Shown one piece after another: positions 1 to 8,697 of a stretch of DNA of 64,000 bases. Origin of the DNA: Sanguibacter suaedae. GTDB lineage: Bacteria; Actinomycetota; Actinomycetes; Actinomycetales; Cellulomonadaceae. The number at the start of each line of letters is the position of its first letter. The stretch's first letter is position 1. The notes under the pieces were generated by a model. It saw nothing but the letters and a program-made list of their open reading frames with translations. It was not told where the DNA came from and made no database searches. The DNA is taken from contig NZ_JAEINH010000006.1 in NCBI RefSeq assembly GCF_016342785.1, positions 124,001 through 188,000 of the forward strand, written 5' to 3'. The translations under genes and the position numbers were made by a program.

Positions 1-422
1 GCGACGTCGGAGGTGTTGGTCACCGTGACCTTCTGCACCTCGGCGTTCTCGCCCATGGGCACGAAGTAGAGCGTGTCGACGCGGAGCCCACGGCGCTCAC
101 CGGTGATCCGGGTGTAGCCCATGCCGTGACGGGTCTCGAAGTGGTCGAGGTCGGCCTTGACCGGCAGCCAGGACGGGGTCCACACGTCGCCGCCGTCGTT
201 GACGTAGAAGTAGCGGCCCCCCGAGTCGGCGGGGATGTTGTTGTAGCGGTAGCGCGTGAGGCGCCGCATCTTCGCGTCCCGGTAGAACGAGTACCCGCCC
301 GCCTGGTGGGAGATGAGCGAGAAGAACTGCTCGGAGCCCAGGTAGTTGATCCACGGGTAGGGCGTGTGGGGGGTGGTGATGACGTACTCGCGGGCTTCGT
401 CGTCGAAGTGGCCGTAGTGCAT
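1..422 (-). CDS. cbp: Cellobiose phosphorylase (GH94), N-terminal part, cut by the window edge
   Basis: Cytoplasmic enzyme that phosphorolyses cellobiose to glucose-1-phosphate and glucose. Only the first 140 or so residues are present; the gene runs off the left edge. The translation begins MHYGHFDDEAREYVITTPHT and continues with PYPWINYLGSEQFFSLISHQ and the RRLTRYRYNNIP segment, which I recognise as the start of Cellulomonas-type cellobiose phosphorylases. The ATG at 422 is preceded by a purine-rich GAGAGG about 8 nt upstream. Two LacI/CebR-type palindromes (515-528 and 594-607) lie upstream, so induction by cello-oligosaccharides is expected. That inference rests on operator shape alone, because no regulator gene is in the window. 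Confidence 0.93.
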   Translation of the reverse strand, partial: MHYGHFDDEAREYVITTPHTPYPWINYLGSEQFFSLISHQAGGYSFYRDAKMRRLTRYRYNNIPADSGGRYFYVNDGGDVWTPSWLPVKADLDHFETRHGMGYTRITGERRGLRVDTLYFVPMGENAEVQKVTVTNTSDV

Positions 423-514
423 GTGAGCGCCTCTCGCCTCGGTGTGGACGTGGCGCACCTGGAGGTGGACCGACGCCGTTCGGGGCGGGCCGCGGTGCCT
501 CACGTCTAGGGGGT

Positions 515-528
515 TGGAAGCGCTCCCA
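515..528 (-). promoter_or_regulatory. CebR-like operator, proximal to cbp
   Basis: TGGAAGCGCTCCCA, one base away from the perfect CebR palindrome TGGGAGCGCTCCCA known from Streptomyces and Thermobifida. It lies about 90 bp before the cbp start and just downstream of the putative -10, where a bound repressor would block elongation. Confidence 0.8.
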
Positions 529-546
529 CGCCTCCGTACGCTCGGA

Positions 547-552
547 AGCATA
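547..552 (-). promoter_or_regulatory. Putative -10 box of cbp
   Basis: TATGCT on the minus strand, lying between the two operators. No good -35 is visible at 17-18 bp (best is GTGTCC). The expected transcription start is near 540, leaving a leader of about 118 nt. Confidence 0.45.
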
Positions 553-593
553 GCGGTTCTGGATCGCAGAGGACACGCCCGGGAGCACTTTCG

Positions 594-607
594 TGGGAGC
601 GCTCCTA
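594..607 (-). promoter_or_regulatory. CebR-like operator, distal to cbp
   Basis: TGGGAGCGCTCCTA, again one mismatch from the CebR palindrome. Its centre is 79 bp from that of the proximal operator, so the two sites bracket the candidate promoter. Confidence 0.8.
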
Positions 608-650
608 CAGATCGCCCCCAGCGGTTCCCCGCCCCACGCCGCGAGAACCC

Positions 651-1727
651 TCAGAGCTCCGGCGTGTAGGCCCGCTGAAGCTGCACCGGCGCGATCGTGC
701 CGAGCCCCTGCACCTCCCGCGGCGCCCGCGCGGTGAGGGCGAAGCGCGCGTCCCCCGCGAGGAGCGCAGCGGTGGCGGGGTCGAGGAGCACGGTGCCCGG
801 GTCGGCCTCGTCCGTGAGCCGGGCGGCGAGGTTCACCGACGGCCCGAAGACGTCCCCGAAGCGCGACAGGACCCTCCCCCACACCAGGCTCACCCGCACC
901 GGCGGGACGTCCACCCCCGCCATGTCGCGCCCCTCGGTCGCCAGCCCGAGGGCGACCTCGGCACCGGCGTGGACGTCGTCCGCGATGAACAGCACCGCGT
1001 CGCCGATGGTCTTGACGACCCGTCCCCCGGCCGAGGTCACCACATCCCGGGCGCCCGCCTCGAAGTCCGACACGAAGTCCGAGAGCTCGGACGAGCGGAG
1101 GCTCGCCGTGCGCGTCGTGAACGAGACGATGTCCGCGAAACCGACCGCGCGCGGCAGCGGCAGCTCGCCGTGGCCGGAGTCGTCCACGGCTCTGGCGCCG
1201 GAGAACTCGACCGACCACCGGCCCGCGAGCGCGGCCAGCTGCCTGCGCCACGCGTGGACGAGCTGCGCCTCGAGGACGGGGGCGAGGCTCGGCAACCGGT
1301 CGAGGACCAGGAGCCGGGCGCTGGTGTCGTCGAGATCGTTGCGGAACGCCATGTGCTCGACGAGCGCCTCGGCCTGCCACAGTGCGAGACGCTCGGTCGT
1401 GTGACCGACCGAGCGCACGAGGGTCGTGAGCGACCTGCTCGAGAGGCCCTCCGCCTCGGCGAAGTCGGCGATCTCGCGGAGCGCCTGTGCGTCGTCCTCG
1501 GTGAACGTCTCCTCGTCGCTCCCTGTGACGGGGAGCCCGAGGGCCCGCCAGTAGCTCCGCAGGAAGTCCCGCCCGAGACCGGTCTGCTCGGCCATGCTCT
1601 CGAGGGAGTGGGCCCGAGGACCACCGAGGAGCGTCTCGTCGAGCTCGGCGGCGCCTCCGTCCGGACCCGGCTGGCTCGACGGGTCGACCTGCGTGGGGTC
1701 GGAGGCGCGGGGCACGTCGGTGGACAC
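651..1727 (-). CDS. Class III adenylate cyclase, Rv1264-type
   Basis: Makes cAMP from ATP. The C-terminal cyclase domain keeps both metal-binding aspartates (FADIVSFT near residue 199 and KTIGDAV near 243), the substrate lysine in the second motif, and the Asn/Arg pair in GPSVNLAARL, so it should be active. The N-terminal half (ESMAEQTGLGRDFLRSYWRA onward) resembles the autoinhibitory, pH-sensing regulatory domain of M. tuberculosis Rv1264. No membrane segment is seen. The start is GTG at 1727, 4 bp after birA stops, so it is probably the second gene of a birA operon. Two CRP/GlxR-like sites elsewhere in this window would be natural targets of its product. Confidence 0.88.
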   Translation of the reverse strand: MSTDVPRASDPTQVDPSSQPGPDGGAAELDETLLGGPRAHSLESMAEQTGLGRDFLRSYWRALGLPVTGSDEETFTEDDAQALREIADFAEAEGLSSRSLTTLVRSVGHTTERLALWQAEALVEHMAFRNDLDDTSARLLVLDRLPSLAPVLEAQLVHAWRRQLAALAGRWSVEFSGARAVDDSGHGELPLPRAVGFADIVSFTTRTASLRSSELSDFVSDFEAGARDVVTSAGGRVVKTIGDAVLFIADDVHAGAEVALGLATEGRDMAGVDVPPVRVSLVWGRVLSRFGDVFGPSVNLAARLTDEADPGTVLLDPATAALLAGDARFALTARAPREVQGLGTIAPVQLQRAYTPEL

Positions 1728-1731
1728 CCCG

Positions 1732-2583
1732 TCAGTTTAGGCGAAGGTGATGCACGTCACCGCTGTGCACGGTGTGCAGCTCCCCGGTCGCCGTCCGCAC
1801 CTCGAGAGCACCGTCGGGAGCCAGGCCGCGCGCGGTCCCGTGCACGGCCCGGCCGTCCGACAGCTCGGCGCGCACGTGAGCCCCGATCGTGGCGCACGCC
1901 CCCGCGACGTCGTCCCGGAGACCTGCTGCGACGGCGTCACCGCCGGCCGCCGACCACCGGCCCGCGATCTCCGCGAAGGACTCCGCGAGCGCGGTGAGGA
2001 GGACCGTCCGGTCGGTGGTGGCAGCACCGACCATCGCGAGCGACGTGGCGCTCGGGACGGGCAGCTCGTCGGGGGTCTGCGTGACGTTGAGGCCGACGCC
2101 CACGACCGCGCCGCCGTCGGGCAGGAGCTCCGTGAGGATCCCGGCGACCTTGCGGTGGCCGCCCCACCCGGTCACGTCGGTCCCGTCACCGGGGACGAGG
2201 ACGTCGTTGGGCCACTTCACGGCGGCCCGGACGCCCGCCGTGGACCGCAGGGCCGTCACTGCCGCGAGGCCGGCGAGGAGGGGGAGCCACGTCATGGTCT
2301 CGCGCGGGACCGAGGGCCGCACGAGCAGGGAGCAGGTGAGCGCCGACCCCGCGGGCGTCTCCCACGAGCGCCCCGACCTCCCCCTGCCTGCCACCTGGTG
2401 CTCGGCGACGAGGAGGGCGGGGGCCGGCCACGCCGCGGGGTCGGCGGCGACGGCCGCGACGAGCTCGGAGCTCGTGGACGGCGACGACGCCACGACCTCG
2501 AGCCGGCGCAGCGGGCCCGCGGGCCCGGCGAGGAGCTCCGAGAGGAGAGCGACGTCGAGCGGCGGACGGTCCGGGGTCTCCAT
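1732..2583 (-). CDS. birA: Biotin--[acetyl-CoA-carboxylase] ligase
   Basis: Activates biotin as biotinyl-AMP and attaches it to the carrier lysine of biotin-dependent carboxylases. The biotin-binding glycine/arginine loop GRGRSGRSWETPAG (near residue 68) and KWPNDVL (near 124) are intact. There is no N-terminal helix-turn-helix, so this is the monofunctional class without BioR-like repression. The start was placed at the ATG at 2583: the open frame extends to 2775, but the extra 64 residues look non-coding and overlap the accD promoter. It is divergent from accD, whose operon and alpha subunit (8698) form the likely substrate system. CATGAT lies 6 nt before the ATG, so the gene may be leaderless. 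Confidence 0.93.
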   Translation of the reverse strand: METPDRPPLDVALLSELLAGPAGPLRRLEVVASSPSTSSELVAAVAADPAAWPAPALLVAEHQVAGRGRSGRSWETPAGSALTCSLLVRPSVPRETMTWLPLLAGLAAVTALRSTAGVRAAVKWPNDVLVPGDGTDVTGWGGHRKVAGILTELLPDGGAVVGVGLNVTQTPDELPVPSATSLAMVGAATTDRTVLLTALAESFAEIAGRWSAAGGDAVAAGLRDDVAGACATIGAHVRAELSDGRAVHGTARGLAPDGALEVRTATGELHTVHSGDVHHLRLN

Positions 2584-2735
2584 CCCGTCATCATGCCGCA
2601 GGGACGACGGGACCGGCAGCCCCCGGGCGACCCGACCGCCGACCGCGTCTGTTGTAGGGATCCACCAACACCGGCGCGGCAGGCAGTCGTGGGGACCCAG
2701 ATGATCCGTGGCCTCCCACCAACTAGGCTCGTCCC

Positions 2736-4355
2736 GTGACTGACGCCACCACCCGTCCCGAGGACACCGTCCCACCGTCCGCGCCCGTCGGCACGGCCGC
2801 GAAGCTCGCCGACCTCGCCCGGCGGCGCGCCGCCGCGGTCGACGAGCCCGAGGAGCGGGCCGTCGAGAAGCAGCACGCCCGGGGCAAGAAGACCGCGCGG
2901 GAGCGCATCGAGGCGCTCCTCGACCCGGGCAGCTTCGTCGAGATGGACGCCTTCGCCAAGCACCGCTCCGTGAACTTCGGGCTGGAGAAGAAGCGCATCG
3001 CCGGAGACGGCGTCGTCGTCGGGCACGGGACGGTCGACGGCCGCCAGGTGTGCATCTACTCGCAGGACTTCACGGTCTTCGGCGGGAGCCTCGGCGAGGT
3101 GCACGGCCAGAAGATCACCAAGGTCATGGACCTCGCGCTGCGGACGGGCGTGCCGCTCGTCGGGATCTCGGACGGGGGCGGCGCCCGGATCCAGGAGGGC
3201 GTGGCCGCGCTCACGCAGTTCGCGGAGATCTTCCGGCGCAACGTCGCCGCGTCCGGGGTGATCCCCCAGATCTCGCTCATCCTCGGCCCGTCGGCCGGTG
3301 GCGCGGTGTACTCCCCCGCCCTCACCGACTTCATCGTCATGGCGGACGGCACGTCGAACATGTTCATCACGGGCCCGGACGTCATCCGGGCCGTGACGGG
3401 CGAGGACGTCGGCTTCGAGGAGCTCGGCGGGGCGCTCACGCACAACGAGCGATCCGGTGTCGCGCACTACATGGGGGCGGACGAGGACGACGCGATCGAC
3501 TACGTGCGCCACCTGCTCGCCTACCTGCCGCAGAACAACCTCGGGGACGCCCCCTCGTTCCCGGCCGAGCACGACCTCGAGGTCACGGACGAGGACCTCG
3601 AGCTCGACACGCTCGTCCCCGACTCGGACTCGCAGCCGTACGACATGCGGACCGTCATCGAGCACGTCGTCGACGACGGCGTCTTCCTCGAGGTCCAGCC
3701 GCTGTACGCCCGCAACGTCCTCGTCGGGTACGCGCACGTCGAGGGGCACTCCGTGGGGATCGTCGCCAACCAGCCTCTGTCCATGGCCGGGACCCTCGAC
3801 ATCAACGCCGCGGAGAAGGCCGCGCGCTTCGTGCGGACGTGCGACGCGTTCAACATCCCCGTCGTGACCCTCGTCGACGTCCCCGGGTTCCTGCCGGGCA
3901 CGGACCAGGAGTGGAACGGCATCATCCGGCGCGGCGCCAAGCTCATCTACGCGTACGCGGAGGCCACCGTGCCCCTCGTCACGCTCATCACCCGCAAGGC
4001 GTACGGCGGCGCGTACATCGTCATGGGGTCCAAGCAGCTCGGGGCGGACGTCAACCTCGCCTGGCCCACCGCGCAGGTCGCGGTCATGGGTGCCGGCGGT
4101 GCCGTGAACATCCTCCAGCGCGGGGCGCTCAAGGCCGCCGCCGACGCGGGACTCGACGTCGACGCCGAGCGAAGGCGCCTCACCGACGAGTACGAGGACG
4201 CGATCGTCAACCCGTGGGACGCGGCCGAGCGCGGCTACGTGGACGCCGTCATCGCGCCGCACGAGACGCGCGCCCAGATCGTGCGGGCGCTGCGTGCGCT
4301 CCGGACCAAGCGGGCGTCGCTGCCCCCGAAGAAGCACGGGAACATCCCGCTGTGA
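2736..4355 (+). CDS. accD: Acyl-CoA carboxylase beta (carboxyltransferase) subunit
   Basis: Moves the carboxyl group from carboxybiotin to acetyl- or propionyl-CoA. The 539 residues show the typical two-lobed carboxyltransferase with oxyanion-hole glycine motifs ([10 protein letters not shown] in the N lobe, [11 protein letters not shown] in the C lobe), the layout of actinobacterial AccD5/PccB. Substrate (acetyl, propionyl or longer) cannot be settled by eye. The GTG start is preceded by TAGGCT at 2724-2729, ending 6 nt before the start codon, so the transcript is probably leaderless. The stop overlaps the next gene by 4 bp (GTGA), and that gene overlaps the epsilon subunit in the same way. 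Confidence 0.94.
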   Translation: MTDATTRPEDTVPPSAPVGTAAKLADLARRRAAAVDEPEERAVEKQHARGKKTARERIEALLDPGSFVEMDAFAKHRSVNFGLEKKRIAGDGVVVGHGTVDGRQVCIYSQDFTVFGGSLGEVHGQKITKVMDLALRTGVPLVGISDGGGARIQEGVAALTQFAEIFRRNVAASGVIPQISLILGPSAGGAVYSPALTDFIVMADGTSNMFITGPDVIRAVTGEDVGFEELGGALTHNERSGVAHYMGADEDDAIDYVRHLLAYLPQNNLGDAPSFPAEHDLEVTDEDLELDTLVPDSDSQPYDMRTVIEHVVDDGVFLEVQPLYARNVLVGYAHVEGHSVGIVANQPLSMAGTLDINAAEKAARFVRTCDAFNIPVVTLVDVPGFLPGTDQEWNGIIRRGAKLIYAYAEATVPLVTLITRKAYGGAYIVMGSKQLGADVNLAWPTAQVAVMGAGGAVNILQRGALKAAADAGLDVDAERRRLTDEYEDAIVNPWDAAERGYVDAVIAPHETRAQIVRALRALRTKRASLPPKKHGNIPL

Positions 4356-4918
4356 CCCCCGACGAACCGGGCCTGCACGGCGACGCCCACGGGCCGCGCG
4401 ACGAGCACGACGAGGCGACGCACGGGGCGCAGCCCCTCACCGACGTGGACCCCGCGGACCTCCTCCGGGCGGTGGACGACCTCGCGGCGACGCTGCGCGA
4501 GTACGTCGGCACGGCCGTCGGCGTCAGGGCGGAGTTCGGGGCGCGCGAGGCGGACGAGGACCCCCGGGTCCTCGCTCTGGAGACGCGCGTCGCGACCCTC
4601 AACGCGGCCCTCTACGACCTGCTCCACGAGCGCCTCGGGCTGCACAGCGACCTCACGGGCCTCACGTGGGACGGCCACGCCGACGACGACGAGCAGGGCG
4701 CCACCGCGCCGGGCGAGGTCGAGGCCTTCCACCTCGGGTTCGCCGTCGGACCCGTCACCGGGACGTCCGACCTCTCGATGGACTCCGTGCTGGGCATCCT
4801 CGACGAGGGCGGCACGGAGATCGCGCGGCGGCTCATCGACAACGGCTTCGACGTCCCCGAGTGGGGCGCGGCACGCGGGGCTCCGGTGCTCTTCGAGGAC
4901 GACGAGGACGGCTCGTGA
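4352..4918 (+). CDS. Conserved protein of unknown function inside the acyl-CoA carboxylase operon
   Basis: 188 residues, not recognised. It is an acidic soluble protein with no signal peptide or membrane segment. The N-terminal 35 residues are Asp/Glu/His-rich and probably disordered. A predicted helical middle ([20 protein letters not shown], then [20 protein letters not shown]) is followed by a C-terminal part containing [20 protein letters not shown]. The GTG start overlaps the accD stop and the gene stop overlaps the accE GTG (both GTGA), so it is translationally coupled on both sides. That position suggests a role with the carboxylase complex, as an accessory subunit or assembly factor, but this is inference. 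Confidence 0.8.
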   Translation: MTPDEPGLHGDAHGPRDEHDEATHGAQPLTDVDPADLLRAVDDLAATLREYVGTAVGVRAEFGAREADEDPRVLALETRVATLNAALYDLLHERLGLHSDLTGLTWDGHADDDEQGATAPGEVEAFHLGFAVGPVTGTSDLSMDSVLGILDEGGTEIARRLIDNGFDVPEWGAARGAPVLFEDDEDGS

Positions 4919-5148
4919 CGGGCCGCACGGACGCCGTGCAGGCCGCGGCGCAGGTGCGGGTGGTCCGGGGGACGCCCGACGACATCGAGGTCGCGGCGCT
5001 CGTCGCCGGGCTCGCGGCGGTCTCCTCGTCGGACGCGGACGAACGGACCGTCACCGGACCCGACACGTGGATCCGCCGCGCACGCGCGCCTCGCGGCACG
5101 CTCCCCACCGTCGGTGACGACGCCTGGCGCTGGAGCCTGCGCGGCTGA
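4915..5148 (+). CDS. accE: Acyl-CoA carboxylase epsilon subunit
   Basis: 77-residue protein of the small epsilon family, which stabilises actinobacterial alpha/beta carboxylase complexes. The N-terminal strand QVRVVRGTPDDIEVAALVAG and the C-terminal DDAWRWSLRG are the two conserved ends of the family, with a variable linker between them. The GTG start overlaps the previous stop. It is the last gene of the accD operon and converges on the VKOR gene 27 bp away. Confidence 0.88.
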   Translation: MTGRTDAVQAAAQVRVVRGTPDDIEVAALVAGLAAVSSSDADERTVTGPDTWIRRARAPRGTLPTVGDDAWRWSLRG

Positions 5149-5175
5149 CGACCTCGTCCCCTCGCGGCGGACCGG

Positions 5176-5919
5176 TCAGCCGAGGAGCCGGTCGCCGTAC
5201 TTCACCACGATGAGCGCGAGGAGGCCGGCCACCCACAGGATCCCCGCGTAGAGGTCGTAGTCCTTGCGCACCCACCCCGCCAGGCGTTCCTGCGCCCCGC
5301 GCGGGAGGTAGAGGTTGTCCTCGCGGACGTTGTAGTGCAGGAGCGTGAGGAACACGAGCGACGTGGAGACGGTGATCAGCAGGCACCACGGGCACAGCGC
5401 GCCGATGACCCACATCGACTGGCTGAAGAGCCAGAGGGCGAAGACCAGGCCGAGCAGGTAGATCACCTGCGCGGTGAACATGAACCACCGGGGGAAACGG
5501 ACCCCGGCGAGGGACGCGACCGCGATGGTGATGACCACCGGTTCCGTGATGAGGCCGAGGAACGCGTTGGGGAACCCGAAGAGGCTGGCCTGCCAGGACA
5601 GCGCCACCGAGCCGCAGTTGACGACGGCGCTGATGTTGCAGCTCAGCGCCGTCGACGGGTCCGCCGCGAGCTTCACCGCGTCGTAGGAGAGCACGAACGC
5701 GGCGATCAGGCTCAGCGTCGCGGAGAAGAGCATGGTCCCGAAGATCCACCGCGTGGAGTGCCGGAAGCCGGCCCACGGGTCGACGGTGAGGAGCGCCTCG
5801 ATCTCGGCGTCGAGATCGTCGTCGAGATCGTCCGGTCCACGCTCGGCCGGGCCTGCCTCGGCGGGCCGGTCCCCGTGCGGGTCGTCAGGGGCGCCGCCCC
5901 TCGTCCTGTCCTGTGCCAT
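5176..5919 (-). CDS. Vitamin K epoxide reductase (VKOR) family membrane protein
   Basis: Membrane protein that reoxidises DsbA-like thiol oxidases using menaquinone, supporting disulfide formation in exported proteins. It has an acidic cytoplasmic N-terminus of about 65 residues and then about five membrane segments. The loop cysteine pair sits near residues 94-102 (CNISAVVNCGS) and the redox CPWC near 175. The start was set at the ATG at 5919: the open frame reaches 6099, but that extension is low-complexity and crosses the intergenic region. No partner DsbA/thioredoxin domain is fused or adjacent. Confidence 0.9.
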   Translation of the reverse strand: MAQDRTRGGAPDDPHGDRPAEAGPAERGPDDLDDDLDAEIEALLTVDPWAGFRHSTRWIFGTMLFSATLSLIAAFVLSYDAVKLAADPSTALSCNISAVVNCGSVALSWQASLFGFPNAFLGLITEPVVITIAVASLAGVRFPRWFMFTAQVIYLLGLVFALWLFSQSMWVIGALCPWCLLITVSTSLVFLTLLHYNVREDNLYLPRGAQERLAGWVRKDYDLYAGILWVAGLLALIVVKYGDRLLG

Positions 5920-6097
5920 CGGTGAGCGAGCCCCTCGGACCACGGCCCCGGAAGGGACCTGCGACGTAACTTCGGTCCTCCGATCCTCCCGCACCCCGCG
6001 GCGGGATCCCAAGGACCATCGTCCTCGGCCCGGCCGGCGCGCCCCTGCGCGCGGGCGAGCGCCTGACAGACCCCGCGCCCGACGGTAGCGTCGAGGC

Positions 6098-7825
6098 ATG
6101 ACGACCCACCCTGCCGGCGACGGCGCCGGTCACGCACGCGCTCGTTCGGCGCTCGACGACGTGGCGAACGCCTTCGTCCAGCGGTCCGCGGCTCTCGACC
6201 CCTTCGGTGCCACGGCGCTCGGGATACCCGGCCACGACCACCTCGTCACCGACTACTCGCCGGCAGCCGTCGACGCCCGGGCGGAGCTGTCCAGGACCAC
6301 CCTGGACGAGATCTCGCGGACCTCTCCGGTCGACGCCGTGGACGAGGTGACGCTCGCCGCCATGCGCGAGCGCCTGGGGCTGGACCTCGAGCTGCACGCC
6401 GCGGGCGAGGTCCACTCGTCGCTCAACGTCATCGCCTCGCCTCTCCAGGGGATGAGGGACGTCCTCGACATCGCGCCCCAGGGCACGTCCGAGCACTGGG
6501 AGGCCATCGCGGCCCGGCTCTCCGCCCTCCCGCAGGCGATCGAGGGATACGTCGAGTCGTTGCGGTGGTCCGCCGGTCGAGGGCGGGTGGCCGCCCTGCT
6601 CCAGGTCACCGAGTGCGCGGCACAGGCCGACGAGCTCGCCGACCCTGCGACGTCGTTCTTCACGGAGTTCGTCCACGGGCCCGCCGCGGCGGCGGCGCTC
6701 GACGACTCGTCGGCCTGCGCCGCGGTGCGCAAGGAGCTGGAGCACGGCGCCCGGGCGGCGAGCGAGGCGTACGGGACGCTCGCCAGGTTCCTGCGCGAGG
6801 AGCTCGCTCCCCTCGCCCCGCTGGACGACGCCGTCGGACGCGACCGGTACGCGCTGGCGTCCCGCTACTTCCTCGGGGCGACCGTGGACCTCGACGAGAC
6901 GTACGAGTGGGGGCTCGAGGAGCTCGCGCGGGTCGTCGAGGAGCAGACGGCGGTGGCGGCCCAGGTCGCCGGGCGCGGCGCGACGGTCGCCGAGGCCGTC
7001 GAGCGGCTCGACGCCGACCCGTCGCGCACCCTCCACGGGACCGAGGAGCTCCGCAGGTGGATGCAGGAGACCTCGGACGACGCGGTGCGCTCCTTGAACG
7101 GCGTTCACTTCGACATCCCGGACCCGGTCCTCGACCTCGAGTGCCGCATCGCTCCCACCCAGACCGGGGGCATCTACTACACCCCGCCCTCGGACGACTT
7201 CTCCCGCCCGGGCCGCATGTGGTGGTCCGTGCCCGCCGAGGTCACCGAGTTCAGCACGTGGCGCGAGAAGACGACCGTCTTCCACGAGGGCGTCCCCGGG
7301 CACCACCTCCAGGCGGGCCAGGCCGTCCACGAGCGCGGGACGCTCAACGACTGGCGACGCCTCGCCTGCTGGGTCTCCGGCCACGGCGAGGGCTGGGCCC
7401 TCTACGCCGAGCGCCTCATGGCGGACCTCGGGTACCTCGACGACCCCGGCGACCGGCTCGGCATGCTCGACGCGCAGCGCATGCGCGCCGCGCGCGTGGT
7501 CCTCGACATCGGCGTCCACCTGCGCAAGCCCGCACCGGCAGACCTGGGCGGAGGCGTCTGGGACGCGGCCAAGGCGTGGGACTTCCTCAACGCCAACGTG
7601 AGCATGACCGGACCGTTCCTCCGCTTCGAGCTCAACCGCTACCTCGGGTGGCCGGGACAGGCCCCCTCCTACAAGGTGGGGCAGCGCCTCTGGGAGCAGA
7701 CGCGCGACGCCGCGCGCGAGTCGGCCGCGCGTGCCGGGCAGCCGTTCGACATCAAGCAGTTCCACGCCCGCGCCCTCGGGCTCGGCTCCGTGGGCCTCGA
7801 CGTCCTCAAGGACGCCCTCACCTGA
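6098..7825 (+). CDS. DUF885 family protein (putative zinc carboxypeptidase-like)
   Basis: 575-residue cytoplasmic protein of the DUF885 family. It carries the characteristic FHEGVPGHHLQ (near residues 393-404), a zinc-metallopeptidase-like HExxH variant, with a downstream HGEGWALYAERLM that would supply the third ligand. The reaction is not established for most members. There is no signal peptide. The start is an ATG with TAGCGT at 6086-6091, ending 6 nt upstream, indicating a leaderless transcript. It diverges from the VKOR gene and is followed 29 bp later by maf. Confidence 0.88.
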   Translation: MTTHPAGDGAGHARARSALDDVANAFVQRSAALDPFGATALGIPGHDHLVTDYSPAAVDARAELSRTTLDEISRTSPVDAVDEVTLAAMRERLGLDLELHAAGEVHSSLNVIASPLQGMRDVLDIAPQGTSEHWEAIAARLSALPQAIEGYVESLRWSAGRGRVAALLQVTECAAQADELADPATSFFTEFVHGPAAAAALDDSSACAAVRKELEHGARAASEAYGTLARFLREELAPLAPLDDAVGRDRYALASRYFLGATVDLDETYEWGLEELARVVEEQTAVAAQVAGRGATVAEAVERLDADPSRTLHGTEELRRWMQETSDDAVRSLNGVHFDIPDPVLDLECRIAPTQTGGIYYTPPSDDFSRPGRMWWSVPAEVTEFSTWREKTTVFHEGVPGHHLQAGQAVHERGTLNDWRRLACWVSGHGEGWALYAERLMADLGYLDDPGDRLGMLDAQRMRAARVVLDIGVHLRKPAPADLGGGVWDAAKAWDFLNANVSMTGPFLRFELNRYLGWPGQAPSYKVGQRLWEQTRDAARESAARAGQPFDIKQFHARALGLGSVGLDVLKDALT

Positions 7826-7854
7826 CCGCGCGCCCCGTACTAGGCTTGCCGGTC

Positions 7855-8505
7855 GTGACCACGCTCCTGCTCGCCTCCGCGTCCCCCGCCCGTCTCGCGA
7901 CCCTCCGTGCCGCCGGCGTCGCCCCCGTCGTCCGCGTGTCGGGTGTCGACGAGGACGCCGTGCTCGACGCGGCGCGCGCCCGCTTCGGGGCGCTCGAGCC
8001 CGCGGACGCCGTGCTCCTGCTCGCGCAGGCGAAGGCCGAGGACGTCGCCTCGGGGAACGGGCTCGACGAGGCGGACGTGGTCGTCGGTTGCGACTCGATG
8101 CTCGAGATCGACGGCGAGATCCACGGCAAGCCCCGCACCGCCGAGGTGGCGATCGCGCGGTGGCGCTCGATGCGCGGCCGCTCGGGTGTGCTGCACACCG
8201 GCCACTGGGTCGTGGACCTGCGCGACCCCGAGGAGGGCGGGACGGGCGGCACGCTCGGCGCGACGAGCTCCACGGTCGTCCACTTCGCGGACGTCACCGA
8301 CGAGGAGATCGAGGCGTACGTCGCGACCGGCGAGCCGCTCGCCGTGGCCGGAGGCTTCACGGTCGACGGGCTGGGAGGGGCGTTCGTCACCGGGATCGAG
8401 GGCGACCACCACTCCGTCGTCGGGCTGAGCCTCCCCCTCCTCCGGGAGCTCCTCGACCGGGTCGACGTCCGCTGGACCGACCTCTGGACGACGCCCACGC
8501 CGTGA
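7855..8505 (+). CDS. maf: Maf family nucleotide pyrophosphatase
   Basis: Hydrolyses non-canonical or excess nucleoside triphosphates to monophosphates (house-cleaning, septum-related Maf/YhdE family). LLASASPARLATLRAAGV opens the protein, VVGCDSMLEIDGEIHGKP holds the catalytic Asp, and a C-terminal VAGGFTVDGLGGAFVTGIEG is family-typical. The GTG start at 7855 is preceded by TAGGCT at 7841-7846. In many actinobacteria maf sits next to the acyl-CoA carboxylase genes, as here, just before the alpha subunit. Confidence 0.92.
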   Translation: MTTLLLASASPARLATLRAAGVAPVVRVSGVDEDAVLDAARARFGALEPADAVLLLAQAKAEDVASGNGLDEADVVVGCDSMLEIDGEIHGKPRTAEVAIARWRSMRGRSGVLHTGHWVVDLRDPEEGGTGGTLGATSSTVVHFADVTDEEIEAYVATGEPLAVAGGFTVDGLGGAFVTGIEGDHHSVVGLSLPLLRELLDRVDVRWTDLWTTPTP

Positions 8506-8521
8506 GCCGTCCGGGCGGCTC
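8504..8521 (+). terminator. Weak hairpin after maf
   Basis: Inverted repeat GAGCCG/CGGCTC with a 6-nt loop, overlapping the maf stop. There is no U-tract. It could partly separate maf from the accA transcript. Confidence 0.35.
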
Positions 8522-8697
8522 CCCTGTGCGACACCGCCAACACGGACGGGCTGAAGGGCGTTCCGGGGCGAGCATCGGATGCCCGCCATGGAGGATCCCT
8601 ACAACTGGGCCCAGGGGCACTTGGGCGTCTCCCCAATCTTCACCCGGACCCGCCTGCCGACCGTGATCCAGCGCGTCCTCGCACGTTACGGTGAGCC

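Noticed and set aside
2292-4337. 681-codon open frame antisense to accD
   Set aside because: Shadow of a GC-rich gene: the translation is Arg/Val/Gly/Asp-rich without domains, while accD on the other strand is an intact known enzyme.
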